The position numbers were made by a program, and so were the translations under genes. A stretch of 35,089 bases of DNA from Ramlibacter sp. (GTDB lineage Bacteria; Pseudomonadota; Gammaproteobacteria; Burkholderiales; Burkholderiaceae_C): positions 1 through 35,089 of the forward strand of contig JALHLO010000012.1 in NCBI GenBank assembly GCA_022844525.1, written 5' to 3'. This document shows positions 18,570 to 26,890 of the stretch, in pieces. The stretch's first letter is position 1. Each line of letters starts with the position of its first letter. The notes below the pieces were generated by a model that was not told the origin of the DNA, did no database searches, and was given only the letters and a program-made list of their open reading frames with translations.

Positions 18570-19838
18570 TCAGGACTGGACTTTTTCCCAGGCTGCTGCG
18601 TAGAAGCCGTCCGTCCCGTGGACATGGGGCCAGAGCCGCAGGTCGGCGCCCCCTTCACTGCAGAGTCCGGCCGCCCCCGCCACCTTGGCCTGTTCCAGCA
18701 ATTCCTGCACGGAAAGTCGCCGGAAAGCTGGATGGGCGGCAGTGAACGCCTGCGCGATCTCCTCGTTTTCCGCGCGCAGCAGGCTGCACGTGGCGTAGAC
18801 GAGACGCCCGCCGGGCTTCAGGAGCCGGGAGGCGCTGGCCAGGATCGCGGCCTGCTTGACCGTCAGCTCGCCGACAGCTTGGGGCGACTGGCGCCACTTC
18901 AAGTCCGGATTGCGGCGCAGGGTGCCCAGGCCGGAGCACGGCGCATCGACGATCACGCGGTCGATCTTGCCGGCCAGCCGCTTGATGCGTTCGTCGCGCT
19001 CGTGGGCGATGGCGGCGGGGTGCACGTTGGACAGCTTGCTGCGGGCCAGCCGCGGCTTCAGGTTGTCCAGCCGGTGCGCCGACACGTCGAACGCATAGAG
19101 CCGCCCGGTGTTGCGCATGGCCGCGCCCAGCGCCAGCGTCTTGCCGCCCGCGCCGGCACAGAAGTCCACCACCATCTGCCCGCGCCGCGCATCCGTCAGC
19201 AGGGCCAGCAGCTGCGAGCCCTCGTCCTGCACCTCGATCGCGCCGCGCGCGAAGGCATCGAGCCTGGTGAGCGCGGGCTTGCCGTCCACGCGCAGCCCCC
19301 AGGGCGAATAGGGCGTGGGCTGCGCCGCGATGCCGGCCAGCTTCAGTTCCTGGCGCACTTCCTCGCGCTTGTCGGTCAGCGCGTTGACGCGCAGGTCCAG
19401 CGGCGCCGGCTGGTTGAGCGCTTCCACCAGGGCCCAGAACCGCTCGCCCAGCTGCGCCTTGAGCGGCTCCACCATCCACTCCGGCATGTTGTGGCGGTGC
19501 CGCTCCGACAGCGTCGCGGGATCGACGGCGTCGCACTGGTCGAGCCACGCCTTCTCCTGCTCGCTCAGCGCGCTCCTGAGGAAATCGCGCGGGCCGGCGA
19601 AGGCGAGGATCGCCAGGCGCCGCTCGCGCGCGCCGCTGCCGGAGCCGGCGAAGTGCTCGAACAGCAGCTTCCTGCGCAGCACCGCATAGGCGGTCTCGGC
19701 CAGTGTCGCGCGTTCACGCGGACCGAGCGAGCGGTGCTCGCGGAAATAGCGCGACACGATCGCGTCGGCGGGATGGTCGAATTTCAGGACCTGCGCGACC
19801 AGTTCGGCGCACGCGTCCAGCAAGGCCTTGGGATGCAT
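18570..19838 (-). CDS. RsmB/NOP2-family rRNA (cytosine-5) methyltransferase
   Basis: 422 aa. The N-terminal 130 or so residues form a NusB-like helical domain (AVLRRKLLFEHF). The C-terminal Rossmann domain carries SAM motif I VVDFCAGAGGKTLALGA near 217, motif IV DAPCSGLGTLRRNPDLKW with the PC dipeptide near 300, and motif VI VYATCSLLRAENEE with the catalytic TC cysteine near 350. Both cysteines needed by m5C RNA methyltransferases are present. The best-known relative is RsmB, which methylates 16S C967, but several paralogues exist in Burkholderiales, so the exact target is not assigned. It lies 22 bases after the M48 peptidase gene, probably in one unit with purN. Confidence 0.88.
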   Translation of the reverse strand: MHPKALLDACAELVAQVLKFDHPADAIVSRYFREHRSLGPRERATLAETAYAVLRRKLLFEHFAGSGSGARERRLAILAFAGPRDFLRSALSEQEKAWLDQCDAVDPATLSERHRHNMPEWMVEPLKAQLGERFWALVEALNQPAPLDLRVNALTDKREEVRQELKLAGIAAQPTPYSPWGLRVDGKPALTRLDAFARGAIEVQDEGSQLLALLTDARRGQMVVDFCAGAGGKTLALGAAMRNTGRLYAFDVSAHRLDNLKPRLARSKLSNVHPAAIAHERDERIKRLAGKIDRVIVDAPCSGLGTLRRNPDLKWRQSPQAVGELTVKQAAILASASRLLKPGGRLVYATCSLLRAENEEIAQAFTAAHPAFRRLSVQELLEQAKVAGAAGLCSEGGADLRLWPHVHGTDGFYAAAWEKVQS

Positions 19839-19860
19839 GCGCGCGATTGTCCCATCCGCG

Positions 19861-21708
19861 TCAGCGCGCCCTCTCGTACAGGGGCGCGCCCGACTTCTTC
19901 CGCAGCTCGCCCACGCTCGGCGAGCCGCCCGGCCACAGGGCCAGCACCGATCCCGGCAGGGCCAGGGACTGCTCGAGCGCGCGGCACAGCTCCCAGCGCT
20001 CGCCGTCCTCCATGCCCGGCAGGTCGACGAAGAGCAGGTAGGCGCGGCGGCCGGGGAACTCCCGCAACTGCTTGCGCAGCAGCCAGGCGGCGGCGACCGG
20101 GGCGAAGCGCGCGAGATCGTTCTCGAGTTCGGCGCGCTCGAAGTCGTTCAGGCGCGGTTGCGTGGTGCCCTCCAGGTAGGGCGGTTCCGAGAGTTCCGCC
20201 CACGCGCGCTGTTCCGCCGCCTCGCCTTCCTTCAGCCGGCCGCGCCAGGACTGCAGGGTGCGCGTGTCGTGGTGCGGATCGGCCTCGAGCTGGGCCACCG
20301 CTTCCTGCGCAGCCCACCAGGCGTTCTCCTTGCCGCTGGCGTGCAGGCGTTCCAGGACTTCCATGCGCTGCTGCGCCTGGTCCTGCGGCAGGCAGCGGTA
20401 CAGGCCGCGCAGGGCATCGGCATGGTTCGGCGACTGCGCGAGCGCCTGCTCGTAGCACTCCTGCACCGGCGCGCGCGGGTCCAGCCGGCGCTGCAGGTCG
20501 CCGAACTCCGTCCACTCCGGCGCGGCGCGGGCCGGGATCGCCGCCAGCGCCTGCACGCGCTGGCGCACCCGGCCCAGGTAGGCGTGGTGCTGCTTCCACG
20601 CGCCGGCGTTGTCCCGGCACCATTGCTGGTCGAAGTGCGCGATCGCCGCGTCGGCCCGCGCTCCCAGCAGCTGCAGCGCGGAGCCCCGCGACCAGGGCGG
20701 CAGCGCCGCCGGCACCTCGAGCGCTTCCAGGCGGTCGCGCAGCACCGGATGCGTGTCGTCCACGCCGCTGATGCGGCGCAGCGCCTGCCGCAGCGCGCCG
20801 CGCGCGAAGGCAGCGGGCAAGGGCAGCGCCAGCGCCTTGCGCATCGCGCGATACGGGCCCACGGGCACCGGGTGGTCGGCGGCGCGCAGCCAGTGGTCGC
20901 GCCAGAACTCCTGCAGCATCCAGTCGTCCTTCAGGCCGATCTCCACCAGCGCCGCGCCCGCCACTTCCGGCCCGAGCAACCGGGCGGAGATGCGGTCCGC
21001 CTCGTACTCGTCCTGGCGCGCCATGGCGAAGGTCTTGGCCACGAAGCGCGGGAAGTACCAGTCCAGGAAGCCCTGCGAGATCCAGGCGACGAAGCCGTTG
21101 CCGCCCTGCAGGCCCGCATGGAAGCGGGCCCAGCTCGCACGGGTGCGGTAGACCCAGGCGGCGAAGCGTCCGTGGTCGCCGCGCAGGTGGCCGTATTCGT
21201 GCGCCAGGACGGCGAGCAGGCGCTGCCGGTCCAGGGCCATCAGCAGCGGGATGCCCACGGTGAGGTAGTTGCGCGCGCCGCCGAACAGTCCCCAGCGCGG
21301 GCGCTGGCCGATGCTGGCGTTGAGGTCGCCGGTGAGGAAGACCCCGTGGATGGCCGGCCCCTTGACCTTGCGGCGGATGCGTTCCAGCGCCTCGAACAGG
21401 TCCGGTGCCTCGCGCGCCGTGAGCGGGAGGCCCTCGGGGGGGTCCAGCCGGATCCAGAGCGCCCGCAGGCTGGTCCAGACCAGGCCTGCCGCACCGAAGG
21501 CGACCATCACGTGGTAGCCGCGCACCCGGCCGTGCAAGGCCGTGTCGGCGGCCCACCACAACATGCCGGCGCCGCCGGCCAGGCAGGCGACCACCCAGAA
21601 ATATCCGAGCATCGCGAAGGCCGCGACATTGCGTCGGTAGCGATCGCTGTCGTCCGCGCTCGCCTGCTCCGACAGGCGAACGAGATGCACGAAGTCCGCT
21701 CTTTCCAT
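19861..21708 (-). CDS. M48-family membrane zinc metallopeptidase with long C-terminal helical region
   Basis: 615 aa. Two hydrophobic helices lie at about 30-52 and 62-80. The peptidase core has the zinc motif HEYGH near residue 170 (LLAVLAHEYGHLRGDHG) and the third ligand region DEYEADRISARLL near 233, the M48 (HtpX/Ste24-like) pattern. From about 330 the protein is a helical, TPR-like region (YEQALAQSPNHADALRGLYRCL) and ends in an alpha/beta-like tail. The active site should face the cytoplasm or membrane, and related enzymes act in membrane-protein quality control; the substrate is unknown. The AAGGGGA ribosome site lies in the loop of a 6-bp hairpin just before the ATG. It starts 37 bases after purN. 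Confidence 0.85.
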   Translation of the reverse strand: MERADFVHLVRLSEQASADDSDRYRRNVAAFAMLGYFWVVACLAGGAGMLWWAADTALHGRVRGYHVMVAFGAAGLVWTSLRALWIRLDPPEGLPLTAREAPDLFEALERIRRKVKGPAIHGVFLTGDLNASIGQRPRWGLFGGARNYLTVGIPLLMALDRQRLLAVLAHEYGHLRGDHGRFAAWVYRTRASWARFHAGLQGGNGFVAWISQGFLDWYFPRFVAKTFAMARQDEYEADRISARLLGPEVAGAALVEIGLKDDWMLQEFWRDHWLRAADHPVPVGPYRAMRKALALPLPAAFARGALRQALRRISGVDDTHPVLRDRLEALEVPAALPPWSRGSALQLLGARADAAIAHFDQQWCRDNAGAWKQHHAYLGRVRQRVQALAAIPARAAPEWTEFGDLQRRLDPRAPVQECYEQALAQSPNHADALRGLYRCLPQDQAQQRMEVLERLHASGKENAWWAAQEAVAQLEADPHHDTRTLQSWRGRLKEGEAAEQRAWAELSEPPYLEGTTQPRLNDFERAELENDLARFAPVAAAWLLRKQLREFPGRRAYLLFVDLPGMEDGERWELCRALEQSLALPGSVLALWPGGSPSVGELRKKSGAPLYERAR

Positions 21709-21709
21709 G

Positions 21710-21730
21710 CCCGGCTCCCCTTCTGCCGGG
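21710..21730 (-). promoter_or_regulatory. Hairpin presenting the M48 gene ribosome site in its loop
   Basis: On the minus strand CCCGGC-AGAAGGGGA-GCCGGG is a perfect 6-bp stem with the AAGGGGA Shine-Dalgarno wholly in the 9-base loop; the ATG follows after one base. Exposure in the loop may favour initiation, or the closed stem may limit it. Confidence 0.4.
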
Positions 21731-21745
21731 TCATCTTACCCAGCT

Positions 21746-22321
21746 CTACCGTAACAGGGTAGCGATGGCGCGCGGGTAGATCAGGTGTTCCTGGGTGAGC
21801 ACGCGGGCCGCCAGCGACTGCGCCGTGTCGCCGGGGACGACGGGCACCACCGCCTGTTCCAGGATGGGGCCGAAATCGAGCTCCGCGGTCACCTGGTGCA
21901 CGGTGGCACCGGCGAACCGGCAGCCGGCGTCCAGCGCGCGCTGGTGGGTATGCAGGCCGGGAAAGGCGGGCAGCAGCGATGGGTGGATGTTCAGCAGCCG
22001 CCCCTGGTAGCGCGCGACGAAGCCGGGGGTGAGGATGCGCATGAAGCCCGCCAGCACCACCAGCGCGGGTTCGTGCCGGTCGATTGCCGCCGCCAGCGCG
22101 GCGTCGAATTCTTCACGGTTCGCAAACGGCTTGTGGTCCACCACTTGCGCCGCGATCCCCTGCTCGCGCGCGAAGGCCAGGCCGCCCGCGTCCGGCCGGT
22201 TGCTGATCACCGCGCTCACCCGTGCGGAGTAGCGCTGGTCCCAGTGCTCGCGCTGGGCCGCGCGCACAATGGCGGCCATGTTGGAGCCCCCGCCGGAGAT
22301 CAGAATCACGATGTTCTTCAT
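21746..22321 (-). CDS. purN: Phosphoribosylglycinamide formyltransferase (GART)
   Basis: 191 aa from the ATG at 22321. The N-terminus [21 protein letters not shown] binds the glycinamide ribonucleotide phosphate. The catalytic segment [20 protein letters not shown] (Asn and His near 107-109) and the downstream [17 protein letters not shown] with its Asp are intact. PurN transfers the formyl group from 10-formyl-THF to GAR in the third step of purine synthesis in the cytoplasm. Length matches the family (about 190-212). It is the first gene of a likely unit with the M48 peptidase and RsmB-type genes. It is divergent from yceH with 30 bases between starts. Confidence 0.95.
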   Translation of the reverse strand: MKNIVILISGGGSNMAAIVRAAQREHWDQRYSARVSAVISNRPDAGGLAFAREQGIAAQVVDHKPFANREEFDAALAAAIDRHEPALVVLAGFMRILTPGFVARYQGRLLNIHPSLLPAFPGLHTHQRALDAGCRFAGATVHQVTAELDFGPILEQAVVPVVPGDTAQSLAARVLTQEHLIYPRAIATLLR

Positions 22322-22331
22322 GTCGACCGCG

Positions 22332-22337
22332 ATTATC
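22332..22337 (-). promoter_or_regulatory. Candidate -10 (GATAAT) of purN
   Basis: GATAAT on the minus strand lies 10 bases before the purN ATG, implying a near-leaderless transcript. A -35 would fall inside the 5' end of yceH and none is obvious. Confidence 0.4.
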
Positions 22338-22351
22338 CCTTTCACCGACGA

Positions 22352-23026
22352 ATGACTCCCCTGACTCTTGCGGAAGCGCGGGTGCTCGGCACGCTGATGG
22401 AAAAGGCCCGGACCGTGCCGGACAGCTACCCGATGACCCTCAACACGCTGCTGGCCGGCTGCAACCAGAAAAGCAGCCGCGACCCGATCACCAACCTGGA
22501 CGAAACGCAGGTGCAGGAAGCGCTGGACGGCCTCAAGCGCCGCTCGCTGGCCTTCACCGCCCGCGGCAGCCGGGTCGACCGCTGGGAACACAACTTCCAG
22601 CGCGCGCTGGTGGTGCCCGAACAGTCGGCCGTGCTGCTGGGCCTGCTGATGCTGCGCGGGCCGCAGACGGCCGGCGAGCTGCGCATCCACAGCGAGCGCT
22701 GGTACCGCTTCGCCGACATCTCGTCGGTCGAGGCCTTCCTCGAGGAATTGCGCGACCGCACCGAGGCCAAGGGCGGTCCGCTGGTGGTGCAGTTGCCGCG
22801 TGCGCCCGGGGCCCGCGAGACGCGCTGGGCGCACCTCCTGTGCGGGCCGGTGGACGTAGGCGCCATGGCGGCCGCCGTGGAAGAGCGACCGCCCGAAGGC
22901 GGCCTGGCCGCGCGCGTGTCCGCGCTCGAATCGGAGGTTGCGCAACTGCGCGCCCTGGTTTCGGACCTCGCCACGCAACTGGGTTTGTCGCCACCTGGAC
23001 ACCCGGAATCGAACGACCGTGCTTAA
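22352..23026 (+). CDS. yceH: YceH family protein (DUF480/UPF0502)
   Basis: 224 aa from the ATG at 22352 ([20 protein letters not shown]). The sequence [24 protein letters not shown] (identifiable from [20 protein letters not shown]) is the UPF0502 hallmark, followed by [12 protein letters not shown] and a second winged-helix-like module ([21 protein letters not shown]). The C-terminus is a coiled coil ([22 protein letters not shown]). The two tandem winged helices suggest nucleic-acid or protein binding, but the biochemical role of the family is not established to my knowledge. It is divergent from purN and stands 27 bases before the acyl-CoA dehydrogenase pair. Start chosen because the family motif begins there. 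Confidence 0.9.
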   Translation: MTPLTLAEARVLGTLMEKARTVPDSYPMTLNTLLAGCNQKSSRDPITNLDETQVQEALDGLKRRSLAFTARGSRVDRWEHNFQRALVVPEQSAVLLGLLMLRGPQTAGELRIHSERWYRFADISSVEAFLEELRDRTEAKGGPLVVQLPRAPGARETRWAHLLCGPVDVGAMAAAVEERPPEGGLAARVSALESEVAQLRALVSDLATQLGLSPPGHPESNDRA

Positions 23027-23053
23027 ATCCCAGATCGTCCCCGGAGACATGAG

Positions 23054-24232
23054 ATGGACCTTGCATTCACCCCTGAAGAACTGAAATTCCGCGAGGAAAT
23101 CCGCGCCTGGGTGCGCGAGAACCTGCCGCAGGAGATCGCCCACAAGGTGCACAACGCCCTGCACCTGACGCGCGAGGACATGCAGCGCTGGGCCAGGATC
23201 CTCGGCAAGAAGGGCTGGCTCGGCTACGGCTGGCCCCAGCAGTTCGGCGGCCCGGGCTGGAGCGCCGTGCAGAAGCACCTGTTCGAGGAAGAAACGGCGC
23301 TCGCCGGCGCGCCCCGCATCGTGCCCTTCGGCCCGGTGATGGTCGCGCCCGTGATCATGGCCTTCGGTTCGCCGGAGCAGCAGAAGCGCTTCCTGCCCGG
23401 CATCGCCAGCGGCGAGGTGTGGTGGAGCCAGGGCTACAGCGAGCCCGGTTCGGGCTCCGACCTCGCGTCGGTGAAGACGCGCGCCGAGCGCAAGGGCGAC
23501 AAGTACATCGTCAACGGCCAGAAGACCTGGACCACGCTGGCGCAGTACGGCGACTGGATCTTCTGCCTGGTGCGCACGTCCACCGAAGGCAAGCCGCAGA
23601 CCGGCATCTCCTTCCTGCTGATCGACATGAAGTCGCCCGGCGTCACCGTGCGCCCCATCATCATGCTGGACGGCGGGCACGAGGTGAACGAGGTGTTCTT
23701 CGACAACGTCGAAGTGCCCGCGGAGAACCTGATCGGCGAGGAGAACAAGGGCTGGACCTACGCCAAGCACCTGCTGTCGCACGAACGCACCAACATCGCC
23801 GACGTCAACCGCGCCAAGCGCGAGCTCGAACGGCTCAAGCGCATCGCCCGGAGCGAGGGCGTCTACAACGACCAGCGTTTCCGCGACGAGGTCGCGAAGC
23901 TGGAAGTCGACGTGGTGGCGCTGGAGATGCTGGTGCTGCGCGTGCTCTCGGCGGAGAAGTCCGGCAAGAACCCGCTGGACATCGCCGGCCTGCTGAAGAT
24001 CAAGGGCAGCGAGATCCAGCAGCGCTACACGGAGCTGATGATGCTCGCCGCCGGCCCCTACGCCCTGCCCTTCGTCAGGGAGGCGATGGAAGCGGGCTAC
24101 CAGGGCGAGCACGTCGGCGCCGCCTACCTGGCGCCGCTGGCCGCCAGCTACTTCAACATGCGCAAGACCACCATCTACGGCGGCTCCAACGAAGTGCAGC
24201 GCAACATCGTGGCGCAAACCGTCCTGGGCTGA
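23054..24232 (+). CDS. Acyl-CoA dehydrogenase, large subunit of a probable heteromeric pair (PimC-like)
   Basis: 392 aa. Acyl-CoA dehydrogenase features are in order: helical N-domain, the flavin/substrate segment YSEPGSGSDLASVKTRA near 133, the WTTLAQYGDWIFCLVRT strand region and the C-terminal KTTIYGGSNEVQRNIVAQ. The canonical catalytic glutamate of the YEG motif is Gly here (YGG), so the base must lie elsewhere or in the partner. The closest type by memory is the pimeloyl-CoA dehydrogenase large subunit and steroid side-chain FadE enzymes, which work as alpha2beta2 pairs. It oxidises an acyl-CoA to the enoyl-CoA with FAD. The next gene starts 11 bases later and is the likely second subunit. 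Acyl substrate not known. Confidence 0.88.
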   Translation: MDLAFTPEELKFREEIRAWVRENLPQEIAHKVHNALHLTREDMQRWARILGKKGWLGYGWPQQFGGPGWSAVQKHLFEEETALAGAPRIVPFGPVMVAPVIMAFGSPEQQKRFLPGIASGEVWWSQGYSEPGSGSDLASVKTRAERKGDKYIVNGQKTWTTLAQYGDWIFCLVRTSTEGKPQTGISFLLIDMKSPGVTVRPIIMLDGGHEVNEVFFDNVEVPAENLIGEENKGWTYAKHLLSHERTNIADVNRAKRELERLKRIARSEGVYNDQRFRDEVAKLEVDVVALEMLVLRVLSAEKSGKNPLDIAGLLKIKGSEIQQRYTELMMLAAGPYALPFVREAMEAGYQGEHVGAAYLAPLAASYFNMRKTTIYGGSNEVQRNIVAQTVLG

Positions 24233-24243
24233 GGAGACACGAC

Positions 24244-25359
24244 ATGGATTTCAATTTTTCCGACGACCAGGAACAGCTGCGCGACGCGGTGCGCAAGTGG
24301 GTGGACCGCAGCTACGGCTTCGAGCGCCGGCGCGGCATCACCAGGGCGGGCGGCTTCGACCGCGCGGCCTACCAGGAACTGGCCGAACTCGGCCTCGCGG
24401 GCCTGTACGTCTCCGAGGACCACGGCGGCATGGCCATGGGCCCGGTCGAAGCGATGGTGGTCATGGAGGAGCTGGGCCGCGGCATCGTGCTGGAGCCGCT
24501 CGGGCAGACGCTGGTCACCACCGGCCTGCTGGGCGCCTACGCGCCCGAGGCGCTCAAGTCGCAGTGGCTGCCCAAGATGGCCTCCGGCGAGGCGCTGGTC
24601 GTGCTGGCCCACCAGGAGCGCAAGGCGCGCTACCGCCTGGACCAGTGCGAGGCGACCGCCACTCCCTCCGGCGACGCCTGGAAGATTTCCGGCGACAAGG
24701 GCATCGTGCCGGCGGGCGACCAGGCCGATGCCTTCATCGTGCCGGCGAAGGCCAACGGGAAGATCGCCCTGTTCCTGGTGGAACGCCAGACGCAGGGCGT
24801 GAGCACCCGCGGCTATCCGACCATGGAAGGCGCGCGCGCCGCCGAGGTGGGCCTGCGCGATGCCACGGGGACGCTGGTCACCCAGGACGGCCTGCCGGCC
24901 CTGGAGCACGCGGTGGACATCGGCATCGCCTGCACCTGCGCCGAGGCCGTGGGGGTGATCGACCGCACCATGCAGCTCACCGCCGAATACCTCAACACGC
25001 GCAAGCAGTTCGGCGTGACGCTGGCGACCTTCCAGGCGCTGCGCCACCGCATGGCGGACATGAAGATGCAGCAGGAGCTGGCCCGTTCCATGAGCTACTA
25101 CGCTTCCCTGAAGCTCAATGCGCCGGCCGACGAACGCCGCCGCGCCATGGCGCGCGCCAAGTACCAGCTGGGCGTGTCCATGCGCTTCGTGGGCCAGAAC
25201 TCGGTGCAGCTGCACGGCGGCATCGGCGTGACCGACGAATACGTGGGCGCCCACTACTTCAAGAAGCTCACGCAGCTGGAAGTGGCCTTCGGCGATACGC
25301 TGCACCACCTGGGCGAGGTGTCCGAAAGGATGCAGGACACCGCGGGCGTCTTCGCCTGA
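24244..25359 (+). CDS. Acyl-CoA dehydrogenase, small subunit of the pair (PimD-like)
   Basis: 371 aa; ATG at 24244 follows GAGGAGACACG. It has the ACAD fold (MDFNFSDDQEQLRDAVRKWV; LAELGLAGLYVSEDHGG) but the middle substrate strand lacks the full SEPGSGSD motif (AHQERKARYRLDQ instead). The C-domain has EYLNTRKQFGVTLATFQALRHRMADM and SVQLHGGIGVTDEYVGAHYFKKL, with no YEG motif at the end. Such divergent small subunits are found beside the large subunit in pimeloyl-CoA and steroid side-chain dehydrogenases, where the heterodimer forms one FAD site. Both genes form one unit that ends at a strong terminator. No ligase, hydratase or electron-transfer flavoprotein genes are adjacent. Confidence 0.87.
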   Translation: MDFNFSDDQEQLRDAVRKWVDRSYGFERRRGITRAGGFDRAAYQELAELGLAGLYVSEDHGGMAMGPVEAMVVMEELGRGIVLEPLGQTLVTTGLLGAYAPEALKSQWLPKMASGEALVVLAHQERKARYRLDQCEATATPSGDAWKISGDKGIVPAGDQADAFIVPAKANGKIALFLVERQTQGVSTRGYPTMEGARAAEVGLRDATGTLVTQDGLPALEHAVDIGIACTCAEAVGVIDRTMQLTAEYLNTRKQFGVTLATFQALRHRMADMKMQQELARSMSYYASLKLNAPADERRRAMARAKYQLGVSMRFVGQNSVQLHGGIGVTDEYVGAHYFKKLTQLEVAFGDTLHHLGEVSERMQDTAGVFA

Positions 25360-25375
25360 CAGGGACAATCCCGGT

Positions 25376-25402
25376 AAACGCCCGCCCGCCAGCGGGCGTT
25401 TT
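25376..25402 (+). terminator. Intrinsic terminator of the acyl-CoA dehydrogenase operon
   Basis: AACGCCCGC-CCGCCA-GCGGGCGTT-TT: a perfect 9-bp stem, 6-base loop and T4, 17 bases after the stop. It separates the dehydrogenases from the hydrolase gene, which must use another promoter or read-through. Confidence 0.88.
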
Positions 25403-25425
25403 CATTTCTGCAGGAGACCAAGAAC

Positions 25426-26793
25426 ATGACGACCCGCCGCCACTTCCTCGCGCTCTCCGGCGCGCTCCTCACCACCGCCTGTGCCACCGGCCCTTCCATG
25501 ACAGCGCACCCGCCCATCGTCTTCGTCCACGGCAACGGGGACACCGCCGCCCTGTGGCAGACCACGATCTGGCGCTTCGAGTCCAACGGCTGGCCGCGCG
25601 AGCGCCTGCACGCGATCGACGTGCCCTACCCGCTGGCGCGCGACGACGACGCGCGGCCGCAGCCGGGGCGCACGTCGGCCGCGGAGCACATGGCCTTCCT
25701 GCGCGCGGAGGTCGACAAGGTGCTGCAGGCCACCGGCGCGCAGCAGGTGGTGCTGGTGGGCAACTCGCGCGGCGGCAACGCGATCCGCAACTACATCCAG
25801 AACGGCGGCGGCGCCGCCAAGGTGAGCCACGCCATCCTGGGCGGCGTGCCCAACCACGGCGTGTGGAACGTGCCGGGCCGGGCGCCGGGCAGCGAATTCG
25901 CGGGCAACGGGCCGTTCCTGCAGGCCCTGAACGCACCCAAGAACGCGGCCGGCGACGAAGTGGCCGGTCCCGTGAAATGGCTCACGCTGCGGTCGGACAA
26001 CAACGACAAGTACGCGCAGCCCACCGGCCAGTGGATCGGCGACCGCAACCTGCAGACCGGCGTCACCCACGAGGGCCCGGCGCTCAAGGGCGCGACCAAC
26101 GTGGTGCTGCCGCGCGTGGACCACCGCGAGACCTCGTTCTCGCCGGCGGCCTTCGAGGCCACCTGGCGCTTCATCACCGGCCGCGCGCCGGCAACGCTGT
26201 CGGTCGTGCCCGAGGACCGCATCGTCCTCGCAGGCAAGGTGACCGGTTCCGGCGTGTCGTCGACCGATCCGGCCAGCGGCAACTTCCAGAACAACCTGCC
26301 GATCCCCGGCGCGCGCCTGATGGTGTACGCGACCGACCCGGCGACCGGCGAACGCCGCCCGGGCGCGGTCCTGGACGAGCCGATCGGCGCCGATGGCCGC
26401 TGGTCCTTCCAGGCGCAGCGCGACACGCCCTACGAATTCGTGGTGGCGGCACCGGGCTATGCCACGACGCACATCTACCGCAGTCCTTTCCCGCGTTCCA
26501 GCAGCGTGATCAACCTGCGCCCGGAGCGCATTCCGGAAACCGACCGCTCAGGGCCCTCGCTGGTCATCCTGACCCGGCCGCGCGGCTATTTCGATCCGGG
26601 CCGCGACCGCATGTCCTTCGACGGCCAGAGCCCCCCGCCCGGCGCGCTGCCGGGTGCCGGCGTCTCCATCTCGCGCATCAAGCCCACCGGGCCGCAGCGC
26701 GCGGTGGTCGCGGAGTTCAACGGGGAGAGGGTGGTGGGGCGGACCTGGCCGACGGCGAACAACGAGGTGTCGGTGCTGGAGCTGACGTACTGA
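25426..26793 (+). CDS. Tat-exported alpha/beta hydrolase (lipase/esterase type) with C-terminal beta-sandwich
   Basis: 455 aa. The N-terminus TTRRHFLALSGALLTTACA has a twin-arginine motif (RRHFLAL) and a cysteine at residue 19 that may be lipidated, although the position -3 residue is Thr and not the preferred Leu. The hydrolase domain shows the oxyanion segment VFVHGNGDT near 33 and the nucleophile elbow VGNSRGGNA (Ser114), with a plausible late His (PRVDHRETSF near 231). From about 265 two beta-sandwich-like parts follow (IPGARLMVYATDPATGERRP; DTPYEFVVAAPGYATTHIY), similar to carboxypeptidase-regulatory or adhesive modules. It is probably a periplasmic or surface esterase; the substrate is unknown. 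GGAG lies about 11 bases before the ATG. It ends at a long inverted repeat. Confidence 0.82.
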   Translation: MTTRRHFLALSGALLTTACATGPSMTAHPPIVFVHGNGDTAALWQTTIWRFESNGWPRERLHAIDVPYPLARDDDARPQPGRTSAAEHMAFLRAEVDKVLQATGAQQVVLVGNSRGGNAIRNYIQNGGGAAKVSHAILGGVPNHGVWNVPGRAPGSEFAGNGPFLQALNAPKNAAGDEVAGPVKWLTLRSDNNDKYAQPTGQWIGDRNLQTGVTHEGPALKGATNVVLPRVDHRETSFSPAAFEATWRFITGRAPATLSVVPEDRIVLAGKVTGSGVSSTDPASGNFQNNLPIPGARLMVYATDPATGERRPGAVLDEPIGADGRWSFQAQRDTPYEFVVAAPGYATTHIYRSPFPRSSSVINLRPERIPETDRSGPSLVILTRPRGYFDPGRDRMSFDGQSPPPGALPGAGVSISRIKPTGPQRAVVAEFNGERVVGRTWPTANNEVSVLELTY

Positions 26794-26797
26794 GCGT

Positions 26798-26880
26798 CGC
26801 GGTTCGGCTGCGCGCTCACCACGACCTACCGGCTGCACCCCTGCCCGTAGGGCGTGGTGAGCGGCGCAGCCCGAACCGCG
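26798..26880. repeat. 83-base near-perfect inverted repeat between convergent genes
   Basis: Left arm CGCGGTTCGG-CTGCGC-GCTCACCACG (26798-26823) pairs with right arm CGTGGTGAGC-G-GCGCAG-C-CCGAACCGCG (26853-26880): 26 paired bases with two single-base bulges. The 29-base loop contains a further stem CCTAC/GTAGG. It fills most of the 97 bases between the convergent hydrolase and HNH genes, has no T run, and may act as a bidirectional transcript end or be a mobile REP-like or MITE-like element. Confidence 0.75.
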
Positions 26881-26890
26881 CCGTGCGACC

